A DNA stretch of 64,000 nt from CADEED01 sp043747835 (GTDB lineage Bacteria; Pseudomonadota; Gammaproteobacteria; Steroidobacterales; Steroidobacteraceae), in NCBI GenBank assembly GCA_043747835.1, contig JAYTOK010000101.1, positions 38,183 to 102,182 on the forward strand, given 5' to 3'. How positions within the stretch are numbered: the stretch's first letter is position 1; every line of letters starts with the position of its first letter. Positions 25,465 to 34,200 of this stretch are shown here, in pieces. Both the position numbers and the translations under genes were made by a program. The notes under the pieces were generated by a model. That model was not told the DNA's origin. It did not search any database and worked only from the letters and a program-made list of their open reading frames with translations.

Positions 25465-26763
25465 GTGTCGTCGCAAGAAGAAGAAAACCGACTGCGCGCG
25501 CTGGTGCAGCAGTCCGATCGCGCGTACGCGTCCCGAGATGCGGTCCGTGCGGCGCAACTCCTGAGCGAAGCGCAGAAGGTCGCGCCCGAACATCCGCTGG
25601 TGCTCAACTCCGCCGCGATGCGCGCGCTCGACGCGGGCTTCGGCCCGCAGGCGGTCGAACTCCTGCAACGCGCGCTGGCGCGTGAGGACCGCAATCCCGC
25701 GATCTGGGTGAACCTGGCGTCCGCCTGGCGATTGCTGCAACGCCCCGACGACGAAGCGCAGGCGATCGAACGCGCGCTCGCGCTCGAGCCGCGGCATCTG
25801 GTCGCTCTCCTTCAAAAGGCCTCGCTCACCCGGCGCATTCAGGGTCCGCGCGCCGCGGCGCAGGTGTACGCGAACGCGCTCAAGACGATTCCGCCGGGTG
25901 CGCAACTGCCGGAGTCGTTGCGCGCCGGCATCACCGAAGCCGTGGAGGCGGTGCGCACGAATGCCGCCGAGCTGGAAGCGCACATCACGCAGAGACTCGA
26001 GCACGCGCGTCCCGGCCAGCCACGCTCGTCGCGCGTCGATCATGCGATCGACGCGTTGCTCGGCAAGCGGCACATCTATCACCCGCAGCCGACCGAGCTG
26101 CACGTGCCGATGTTGCCGGCGCTCGAGTTCTTCCCGCGCGAGGACTTTCCGTGGCTTGCCGCGCTCGAAGCCGCGACGTCCGACATCCGGGCGGAGTTCG
26201 AACGCGTGTTCGCGGAAGATCAGAACTCGCTGCAACCCTACATTTCCTATCCCGACGGCGTGCCGCTCGATCAGTGGCGCGAACTCAACCGCTCGCGCAA
26301 GTGGAGCGCGTATTTCCTCTGGCGCGACGGCAAGCCAGTCGAGGCGAACATCGCGCGCTGTCCGCGCACCGCGGCATTGCTCGCGGCCGCGCCCGTGCAC
26401 GATGTGCCGGGCCACGCGCCCACCGCGTTCTTCTCGATCCTGGATGCCGGCGCGCACATTCCGGCGCACACCGGCGTTACGAACTCGCGCGTGATCGTGC
26501 ATGTGCCGCTCGTGCTGCCCGGCGCTTGCCGCTTTCGCGTCGGTTCGCAGACGCGCGAATGGCGCATGAACGAAGCCTGGGTGTTCGACGACACGATCGA
26601 GCACGAGGCGTGGAACGACAGCGCGTATCCGCGCGCGATCCTGATCTTCGACATCTGGAATCCGTTCCTCACGGAAACCGAGCGCGAGATCATTCGCGAG
26701 GCCGTTCCCGCGGTCGCGACGTTTTACGGCGGCAGCCCGGCGCAGGGTGTCGGCGGAATATGA
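25465..26763 (+). CDS. TPR + aspartyl/asparaginyl beta-hydroxylase (2OG-Fe(II) oxygenase)
   Basis: 432 residues from the GTG with an AGGGA site. An upstream TTG is possible. Residues 1-150 form TPR-like helices (HPLVLNSAAMRALDAGFGPQ, NPAIWVNLASAWRLLQRPDD). The C-terminal half is the Asp_Arg_Hydrox domain: RCPRTAALL, AFFSILDAGAHIPAHTGVTN, then RVIVHVPLVLPG, RVGSQTREW and VFDDTIEHEAWN. The two histidines (HTG and EHE) are the iron ligands. Such enzymes hydroxylate Asp/Asn in proteins or lipid A acyl chains (LpxO). The TPR part suggests a protein substrate. The downstream small gene starts within its stop (ATGA). Confidence 0.85.
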   Translation: MSSQEEENRLRALVQQSDRAYASRDAVRAAQLLSEAQKVAPEHPLVLNSAAMRALDAGFGPQAVELLQRALAREDRNPAIWVNLASAWRLLQRPDDEAQAIERALALEPRHLVALLQKASLTRRIQGPRAAAQVYANALKTIPPGAQLPESLRAGITEAVEAVRTNAAELEAHITQRLEHARPGQPRSSRVDHAIDALLGKRHIYHPQPTELHVPMLPALEFFPREDFPWLAALEAATSDIRAEFERVFAEDQNSLQPYISYPDGVPLDQWRELNRSRKWSAYFLWRDGKPVEANIARCPRTAALLAAAPVHDVPGHAPTAFFSILDAGAHIPAHTGVTNSRVIVHVPLVLPGACRFRVGSQTREWRMNEAWVFDDTIEHEAWNDSAYPRAILIFDIWNPFLTETEREIIREAVPAVATFYGGSPAQGVGGI

Positions 26764-27251
26764 GGAATGCTGGAATGAACACCCGCGGGCGCGCGCTTCT
26801 CCTGGTGCTGATGTCGATCCCGCTCGTGGCGCCGGCGGTTGACGGGTCGGATGGCTTCGCGAAGCAGATGCACGCGTGCACGACGATCCCCCACCCTGGC
26901 GAGCGGCTGTCCTGCTACGACCGTGTCGCTGCTCTGCAGCCAGCGTGGAGTGAATCAGACTCCGCGGCCGCGCAGGCGCAGTCTTTCGGAATGCTGCTCG
27001 GCTCACAGCCGGCACCACCGCAGGCACGGGGCAACGAGCTCGAGTCGATCGCCGCGAAAGTCCGCAGCACCCGGCGAGACTCGTTACGAATTCTGTTCGT
27101 CACTCTCGACAACGGCCAGGTGTGGCGCATCAACAGCCGTGACCCTTTGCTCAGGCCGGGTGACACGGTAACGATCCGGCGCGCTGTGGTCGGATCCTTC
27201 ACGATGACTGTGCCCAGCCGCAGGCCGGTCAAAGTCCGCCGTGAGAGCTGA
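26760..27251 (+). CDS. Small exported protein, LDNGQ/GSF domain, paralogue 2
   Basis: 163 residues if started at the ATG that overlaps the hydroxylase stop (ATGA). An ATG at 26775 is an alternative. The signal peptide is RALLLVLMSIPLVAPA. A cysteine pair sits in CTTIPHPGERLSCYDRVAAL, a motif of many small periplasmic proteins. After a Gln/Ala/Pro-rich linker comes ILFVTLDNGQVWRI, then RPGDTVTIRRAVVGSFTM and VKVRRES. Translationally coupled to the beta-hydroxylase, so it may be its partner or substrate. Confidence 0.75.
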   Translation: MRNAGMNTRGRALLLVLMSIPLVAPAVDGSDGFAKQMHACTTIPHPGERLSCYDRVAALQPAWSESDSAAAQAQSFGMLLGSQPAPPQARGNELESIAAKVRSTRRDSLRILFVTLDNGQVWRINSRDPLLRPGDTVTIRRAVVGSFTMTVPSRRPVKVRRES

Positions 27252-27273
27252 CGACATCGGTAAAATGCGCGAC

Positions 27274-27750
27274 ATGAAACTCCACAGCCTCGTGTTGTCC
27301 CTGTTCGCCGCGACTGCCGCCGCGCAGACGCCGAACGCAATCCCGCCGGAGATCTTGAACTGCGTGTCGATCAGCCGGAACTCGGAGCGCCTCTCATGCT
27401 TCGATCACGCGATCGCAGCGCTCGCCGCGGGCAAACTGATCAGCGGTCCGGCGTCGTCGCCCGAGTCGAGCTTCGGCATCTTGTCGAGTTCGAGTGCGCC
27501 GGCGTCCCGATCCGCCGCGGCATCGCGCGCGGATCTGGATTCGTTGTCGTCGACCGTGAAGGGTTTCGGCCGCGCGGACGACGGATCGCTCGTCATGCTG
27601 CTCGAGAACGGGCAGAGCTGGAAGCAGATTTCGGGTAACGATCCGATGCTGAAAACGGGCGACGCGGTCACCATCAACCGTGCGGCACTCGGGTCGTTCC
27701 AGATGATCATGCCGACCGGGCGCTCGGCGAAAGTCCGTCGCGTCAAATGA
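27274..27750 (+). CDS. Small exported protein, LDNGQ/GSF domain, paralogue 3
   Basis: 158 residues from the ATG at 27274. The signal peptide is KLHSLVLSLFAATAAAQ. It has the same architecture as the preceding gene: a cysteine pair in CVSISRNSERLSCFDHAIAA, a Ser/Ala-rich linker, then LVMLLENGQSWKQI, KTGDAVTINRAALGSFQM and AKVRRVK. The two genes are clearly a tandem duplication, now well diverged. It ends three bases before the stop of the convergent oxygenase gene. Confidence 0.75.
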   Translation: MKLHSLVLSLFAATAAAQTPNAIPPEILNCVSISRNSERLSCFDHAIAALAAGKLISGPASSPESSFGILSSSSAPASRSAAASRADLDSLSSTVKGFGRADDGSLVMLLENGQSWKQISGNDPMLKTGDAVTINRAALGSFQMIMPTGRSAKVRRVK

Positions 27751-27753
27751 TCC

Positions 27754-28410
27754 TCAGCGCGGCTCTTTCAATCCGAACCAGCAATTGAATGCCACGGTGA
27801 TGCGTTCACCGTCGCCATCGAATGGCTGCACTTCGTGCAGCACCCAAGACGGGAACAGCACGAGCTGACCCGGCTCCATGCGCAGCGTGCGGATGCCGCT
27901 CGCGAAAGCGCCGGCCAGCGCGACATTGCCGGCGTCGATGTGCATCGTCGACATCAGCGTCGGATTCACGAACGTCAACGCACCGCCGCGCTTCTCGGCG
28001 TCGCCTGTGCCGGCATCGACGCAGTACACGCCGGACCATGACGCGTTCGGGTGATTGTGCAGCGAGAAAAACCCGCCGCGGCGCGTGACGTGGAACCACG
28101 CGTCGTTGTAGATCAGCAGCTGCGCTCGCATGGCCGCGTCGTAACGGTTGAGCTCGCACAACACGTTGAGCATCTCGTGCCAGCAGAATTCCTTGAGCTG
28201 CTGCACCGGCTTCTCGGTCCAGCGGAAAAGATCGAAGCGGCTTTCGAACACGGTCGAGTTGCGCTGGGTGATGGGCCGCGGATTCGCATATGCGGCTCCC
28301 TCCGCGGATTTCGCCACGAACAGCTCACGCAGCTCGCGATTGAGGGCCGCCGGATCCGGGTGGCGGGAGAACGCGAACGGCGTCGCGAAGAACGGAACGA
28401 TATCGGCCAT
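27754..28410 (-). CDS. Putative 2OG-Fe(II) oxygenase (TIGR02466-like)
   Basis: 218 residues, no signal peptide. The N-terminus VPFFATPFAFSRHPDP and the core FHVTRRGGFFSLHNHPNASW, with SGVYCVD, GQLVLFPSWVLHEVQPF and RITVAFNCWFG, match the small family that contains a jelly-roll oxygenase with the H..D..H iron triad and a 2-oxoglutarate-binding Arg. The natural substrate is unknown. Members are often found near TonB receptors, TPR-sulfotransferases and beta-hydroxylases, all of which occur in this window. Confidence 0.8.
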   Translation of the reverse strand: MADIVPFFATPFAFSRHPDPAALNRELRELFVAKSAEGAAYANPRPITQRNSTVFESRFDLFRWTEKPVQQLKEFCWHEMLNVLCELNRYDAAMRAQLLIYNDAWFHVTRRGGFFSLHNHPNASWSGVYCVDAGTGDAEKRGGALTFVNPTLMSTMHIDAGNVALAGAFASGIRTLRMEPGQLVLFPSWVLHEVQPFDGDGERITVAFNCWFGLKEPR

Positions 28411-28916
28411 GGGGTGAGGCTAGCCCGAAAATGTTCCCGACAGGCGTGGCATTGGAATCCGCGATCAAAAAAACTCCCGCCGCAATTGCCCATCGGTCGG
28501 CAACTTGGGATCCCTCGAACGGTCGCGGAGCAGCACATGAATGCCAGCGCGGCGCTGGAAAACGTGCGGCGAAACGTTGAATGGGATAACGGGTGCGAGC
28601 GGGCGACCGTTTCGGGCGCCGCTCTGACGGTTGAAGGCTTCAATACCTTAGCCATAAGTTGACGTCAGGTGGCGAGCGAGTTCGCGCCGACCGGTGTAGG
28701 GGTGCGGCCAAGAAAAATTCTCGCGCAGCGCCTGTCACGATTGTCCGGATCACGACAGAGCTTCGTCTCAAGAACGCAGAATTGCGCACGCACGTCTGGG
28801 AGAGCGGGTGCACGGTAGGGCATAGAGTCGAGCGGACGCGCTCGTCTTGGCGAATTCAGGTTCGATTGAGAGATTGCGCGTCGGCCACGCGTCAAGAAAA
28901 ACAGAAGGACCTAGAT
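28411..28916. other. Intergenic region at the left edge of the RHS island
   Basis: 506 bases without a convincing gene. The open frames crossing it are short extensions or shadows. Composition falls from GC-rich to mixed after about 28440, marking the left edge of the lower-GC island. A TTGACG hexamer lies at about 28658. An AAGGA site precedes the ATG at 28917. No integrase, tRNA or direct repeat was recognised, so the boundary mechanism is not visible. Confidence 0.4.
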
Positions 28917-31265
28917 ATGATCTTTGGTGCTGCGAGGGCTGATGAGCTGAAGCAGAGCGCGCGGCGCAGGTATCTAAGCGCAGGTGCAACGTTTCTCTCG
29001 GCTGCATTGGCGTTCGGAGCGGCCGGCGCATTCGCGGCAAATGAAACGTACACTTACGATTCGGCAGGCCGGCTAATAACCGTCGATCACGGTGACGGCC
29101 GAACCACGACGTACACGTTGGACCCCGCGGGCAATCGCAACAACGTCAGGACCGAGCTCGCGGGTTCACCTGGTTCGTTGAATATCGCCACCTCGTCGGG
29201 TACGTACCTAGAATCTCAGGGAACTGTCTCTGTCGCTCTTCGGCGCGCGGGTGGTGTTACGGGCACAGTTTCCGTGAACGTTGCGACGAGCTTCACCGGA
29301 TCAGCGAATTCGAGCGATGCGTCGGTTTCGCCGGCAAGCGTTACGTGGGCCAGCGGGGACGGCGACGACAAGTCAGTTGTGGTCACGATCGTCAATGACA
29401 CCGCCATAGAGCCGGCCGAGACGTTCAATCTTGTGATCAGCTCGCCAACCGGCGCGGCGACGCTCGTTTCGCCGACGTCGATTACTTTCACCATCACGGA
29501 CAACGACCAGACCGAGCAGACGCCTCCGACTGCGCCGACGAATCTGGTTGCAAATGCAATCTCAGGCGCGCAGATCAATCTCACGTGGACCGCGTCGACG
29601 GACGCGAGCGGGATCTCGCAGTACCGCATAGAGCGCTGCACTGGATCGGGCTGCTCGAACTACGCGCAGATCGCAACCTCGACGACGAACAGCTACGACA
29701 ACGTTGGGCTTCCCGAAGTAACACCATATTCGTACCAGATTCGCGCCGTCGACGGCGTCAACATCGTTGGGCCGTACTCCAACATTGCTTCCGCAACGAC
29801 GCGCGACGTCACGGGCCCTTCCGCTCCGGGAAGCTTTGCGGCAAACGTGGCAAGCGCGACGCGAATCGATCTGTCATGGACGGCTTCCACTGACAACGTT
29901 GGTGCCCAAGGCTATCGTGTCGAGCGTTGCACCGGGTCGAGCTGCACCACCTACGCACAAATTGGCACCACGGGGGCAGGGACGTTGGCGTACAGCGATA
30001 CGACGACTGCGCAGCTGACGACCTACCGTTACCGCGTATATGCGATCGATGCGGTGCCAAACGCGGGTGCGTACTCGGCCGTGGTGTCTGCATCGACCGC
30101 GGATGGCACGGCCCCGAGCGTTCCGGGCGGGCTTGGGGCCTCGGTGATCTCTCCGAATCGCATCGACCTCACGTGGAACGCGGCCACGGACAATGTCGCG
30201 GTTACGGGATACAAGGTGTATCGCAATGGCTTGCCGGCCGCGCAGGTCACGACGACCAGCTACAGCGATCAAGTTCTGAACCCATCTACGACCTATTCAT
30301 TCCAGGTCTCTGCGATCGACGCGGCGAACAATGAATCTGGGTTGACAGCGGCCGTGCAGGCGACAACTCAGCCGCTCCCCGATACGACGCCGCCATCGAC
30401 ACCCGCTGGTCTGTCCGGAAGCGCGCCTGCTTCTGGGCAAGTCAATCTAACGTGGGGCGCGTCGACAGATACGGGTGGATCTGGACTTTCGGGCTACCGC
30501 ATCTATCGTGGCGGATCTGAGATTGGTACGGCGCCCGTGAGCATTACGCCGTCGTTTTCGGATTTCGGAACATCAGGAACCACGCCATACTCGTACACCG
30601 TCCGCGCGTACGACAACGCCACCAATCTGTCTGCCGTCTCGAACACTTACTCCGTAACGACACCAGACACCATTCCGCCGCCGGCGCCAACCGGGCTGAC
30701 TGCCACCGCGGTCAATGGATCTACGGTGAATCTCAGCTGGAATGCTGGCACCGATCTCGGGGGTGGGACCATTAGCAGCTATCGAGTGTTCCGAAATGGA
30801 GCGAATCTTGATTGGGTTTTCAGTGGGACGACCCTTACGGATGCGACTGCCGCGTCGGGCACCAGTTACACGTACACCGTGACGGCGAGAGACAGCTCTC
30901 ATAACGAGTCCGTGCAATCTTCCGGAGTCAACGTCACGACGCCCAACATCCTCGCAGCGTCTGTCAATTCGACATCTTGGGCATACGTCAGCGTCAACAA
31001 CTTGCCGCCGACGATATCCCCGAACGTTGTAGTGACTGCGACGGGGGGAAGCGGTGGCTACACGTACCTATGGCAGTGGGTTTCGGGTGACACACAGACC
31101 AACGCGGCGGGCCCCACTAACAACTCGACGGGATTCAACCGAACGCTGGGTAGTACATCCGCGATCTACACCTCGATATGGAGGTGCCGAGTTACGGATA
31201 GTTCAGGCGCAATCGCGTACACACCAAACGTGACAGTTGAGTTCGAACGCGATACTGGGGATTGA
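28917..31265 (+). CDS. Secreted Calx-beta / fibronectin type III protein with a YD repeat
   Basis: 782 residues. A basic start and a hydrophobic run (YLSAGATFLSAALAFGAAGA) form the signal peptide. Next comes one RHS-type YD unit, TYTYDSAGRLITVDHGDGR and TTTYTLDPAGNR (residues 44-75), then a Calx-beta domain (about 84-190, ending TFTITDND). Five fibronectin III domains follow at about 198-290, 291-388, 389-476, 477-572 and 573-664, each with an INLTW-type core and a YRIYR/YRVER strand. An Ig-like end domain carries YLWQWVSGD and WRCRVTDSSG. It precedes the RHS gene by 13 bases, so one transcript is likely. An adhesive surface or delivery partner of the RHS protein is inferred. Confidence 0.82.
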   Translation: MIFGAARADELKQSARRRYLSAGATFLSAALAFGAAGAFAANETYTYDSAGRLITVDHGDGRTTTYTLDPAGNRNNVRTELAGSPGSLNIATSSGTYLESQGTVSVALRRAGGVTGTVSVNVATSFTGSANSSDASVSPASVTWASGDGDDKSVVVTIVNDTAIEPAETFNLVISSPTGAATLVSPTSITFTITDNDQTEQTPPTAPTNLVANAISGAQINLTWTASTDASGISQYRIERCTGSGCSNYAQIATSTTNSYDNVGLPEVTPYSYQIRAVDGVNIVGPYSNIASATTRDVTGPSAPGSFAANVASATRIDLSWTASTDNVGAQGYRVERCTGSSCTTYAQIGTTGAGTLAYSDTTTAQLTTYRYRVYAIDAVPNAGAYSAVVSASTADGTAPSVPGGLGASVISPNRIDLTWNAATDNVAVTGYKVYRNGLPAAQVTTTSYSDQVLNPSTTYSFQVSAIDAANNESGLTAAVQATTQPLPDTTPPSTPAGLSGSAPASGQVNLTWGASTDTGGSGLSGYRIYRGGSEIGTAPVSITPSFSDFGTSGTTPYSYTVRAYDNATNLSAVSNTYSVTTPDTIPPPAPTGLTATAVNGSTVNLSWNAGTDLGGGTISSYRVFRNGANLDWVFSGTTLTDATAASGTSYTYTVTARDSSHNESVQSSGVNVTTPNILAASVNSTSWAYVSVNNLPPTISPNVVVTATGGSGGYTYLWQWVSGDTQTNAAGPTNNSTGFNRTLGSTSAIYTSIWRCRVTDSSGAIAYTPNVTVEFERDTGD

Positions 31266-31278
31266 CGGGGCCGCAGAC

Positions 31279-34200
31279 ATGAAAAATCAAAAGAAAGTGT
31301 GCTTGGGTTACATCTTCGTTCTAGCGAGCCTTCTGCCATTTGGCGCGTGGGCGGTACCGTCTGTGAAGATCGGCACCGCGGCGCTGATTCAGCCGAGCGC
31401 TGCAGACACGCAGTACGGCAACTCGACTCTGTCGACTAACACGACAGGAGCGGCTGGGCGCCCGGCTGAACTCGTCGAGCTCGCTCGAGCACTAAACAAC
31501 AACGTCGACGCGATCTACGACTTTGTTCGCAACAACATCGATACCACGTGGATGTATGGCGTCCAAAAGGGCGCGCTCGGCGCGTTGGTCGATCGAACCG
31601 GCACGCCGTTCGACCAGGCGCAACTCATGGTCGAGCTTCTTCGTCAGGCGGGCTACACGGCGACGTACAAGGCAGGCACCATTACGCTGACGCCGTCCGA
31701 GTTTTCCGCCTGGACCGGTATTGCCGATGGAATCGCAGCCTGCCAACTTTTGTCGAGCGGCGGCATACCGGCGATCGTCAATGGCTTTACGAATACGACG
31801 TGCGGAAGCCTCTCGAGCACGCTGACCAATGTGGTTCTAGCCCACATTTGGGTAGAAGTGACCGTTCCCGGCTCGACATGTCCGAGCAATGTTTGTCAGT
31901 TTGATCCGAGCTACAAAGCGTACACCGTTAAGTCAGGCCGCAACCTCACGAGCGATGCTGGCCTAACTGCAGGTCAAGCGCTCACCCAGGCAACCGCCGG
32001 ATACACAAGCGCGGTGGATTCTGGCAGCGGCGTCGGTTACGTCCGCTCCCTAAATGCTTCAGCGCTGACGACGCAGCTGCAGCAATACGCCGCGAGTTTG
32101 CAGGCGCAGATCAATAGCAACGTGTCCGCGGGAGAACCGCGCGATCTCGTCGGCGGCCGGACGATAACTCGATTCGATCCACCGGCGGGCCAGCCGGGCT
32201 TGCGTCAAGCATCGATTCCCTTCTCTCCAGCGGTTCAGCGAACTTGGACTGGCAATATTCCCGACCAGTACCGAACCAGTCTGCGCGTTCAGGTGACGCG
32301 TGGAAATCTCAGTGGGTCCAGTCTGAGAACCGACAGGACTCTGTTTGCGGATGATATTGGCGGCCGGCAGCTCATCTATGACGCTTGGGCAAGTTTTCGA
32401 GTGTCCGGCGGCAACTGCACTCTTCCTTCCGTAAGCACTCTCATACTCGTGAACGAGAACGGAACGAGCCTCGAGCTTGCGCGGTACACGGAAGGAATGA
32501 CGTCCCCCGCGTGTAACCCGCGATACCTCAACGGCGTGATCACTCTGACGGTCAACCATCCGTACCTCGCCGCTGCGAATGGCACGATCTCCCTGCTGGG
32601 CGATTACATGGACGCCGAGAGCGCGAAGCGCGTCTGGTATGCGACGCCCATGATAATCCTCCATGGTTTCGGCGATGCCGGACGCGGCGGCATCGAAAAG
32701 TGGTCGCAGGTCAAGGAGCGCGAACTGCAGGAGATCGCACCTCCAGGTTGCGAGACGTGCACCAGGGACTATGCGACCGCGGCGGGCTACGCACGACGCA
32801 TCCAACTCGCGGCTTCCTGGCTCACACAATCCTCCGTCGCAGCAAAACTGCATGCGCAGATTGGCGGCTCGAACTACGCGCATCACCATTCAGTGGGCGT
32901 TGTTACAGGCGATACCGAGATTCCGTTTACACGCCGCCTCGAGGACCTAGGGCTCTACACCTATGAGTATCAGGTGACAGAGAATTTCGATCGTATCGAC
33001 GTGGAGATCGGCTATAGCGTCACGAACCGAACCGCCAACACCACCAATCGGCGCGCGGTGGTCCATGCAATCGCAGCAACGATCGATGCGCTCGAGGGCA
33101 GTGTCGTTGGGCAAAAAGGAGATCTGCCCGACACTGTGTCTACGGCGACAAGGTTCGATTGGGCGAACGCACCGCCAACGAGTGAGGATCCGTCAGGCCT
33201 CGGCGCACGAAGGTTCTATAATTTCTCGTCGTCAAACCATTCGACCGCGGTCAACCTCGTTCGCAACGAAGGCATCACGACGACTTCCGATGATGGCCTG
33301 CATGGCGCAGGCTGGGTTGAAATCGGTGTCATCGAGGTCAACAGTCGACGTGCTGCCCTCAGCACCGCTATCAGTTTGTACGCGCAGGCAGGTTTTACGG
33401 TCGTCGCATCGGAGGATTCATTCCTCGGTCCAGGTCAGCGCGGTGGAAGTTTCGTACCCGCAAGCGTGCCTCCTGTCTATCGACATGAATTCTCCAAACA
33501 GCGCGGTGGGGCTTTCGTTGCGACCCGATATGTGAGCGGTGAGCCGGTCGAAATTGCTCATATTGCAGTCAGCGGCGCGTCGTTCGGGAGCGTGGTTTCG
33601 ATCAAGGGCGGCGGCGGCGGAATCCAGCCGCATCATCAGAGTCTCTATGACCCTTCCACTGCCGCCGACATCCTGAAGGCGCGGTACGTGGATCGTTCGT
33701 CCGCGCTCGGCGTGGACATGATGAACGGAGCTGTGACCTACGCGAGCCCAGCCTCGTTGAGTGTCGGCAATGGCGGATTTCCGTACGAGTTGTCGGCGAA
33801 TCTCCTCTGGCGAAACAGCGCGGATGCGACGCCAACGTTCGGTCCACCTAATCACGTTGAGCCGTCACATCCTTGGACGACGAACTGGAATAACAACCTC
33901 GCCATCTCGAGTAGCGCGCTCGAAGTCATGGGCGAGAGTGATGTCCGCGCGATGGCGGGTACCGTCGCTGCATTTCTCGCAATGCAGGATGTATACAAAG
34001 CTGCGGAGTCGACGCAGCGTGAGGTTGCGGCTGACATGGTGGCGGCATGGTGGCTCAAGCAGTTGCATGGAAACGTTGTAACCGCGAGTCTGGGAACGGA
34101 CAGCCGCCAGTTCGTTCGCCTCACGAATGGAAGTTGGCTAGCGCCCGGTGCCGGTGCTTTCGCGACTCTCACTCAAACAGGGCAGAGAGCGATCCTCGAA

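Noticed and set aside
25402..27027. 541-codon minus-strand ORF opposite the beta-hydroxylase
   Set aside because: Arg/Ala/His-rich shadow frame. The plus-strand gene has clear domains.
29600..30960. Tandem repeats as a possible CRISPR or minisatellite
   Set aside because: The similarity is at protein level between fibronectin III domains. DNA repeats are imperfect and have no spacer pattern.
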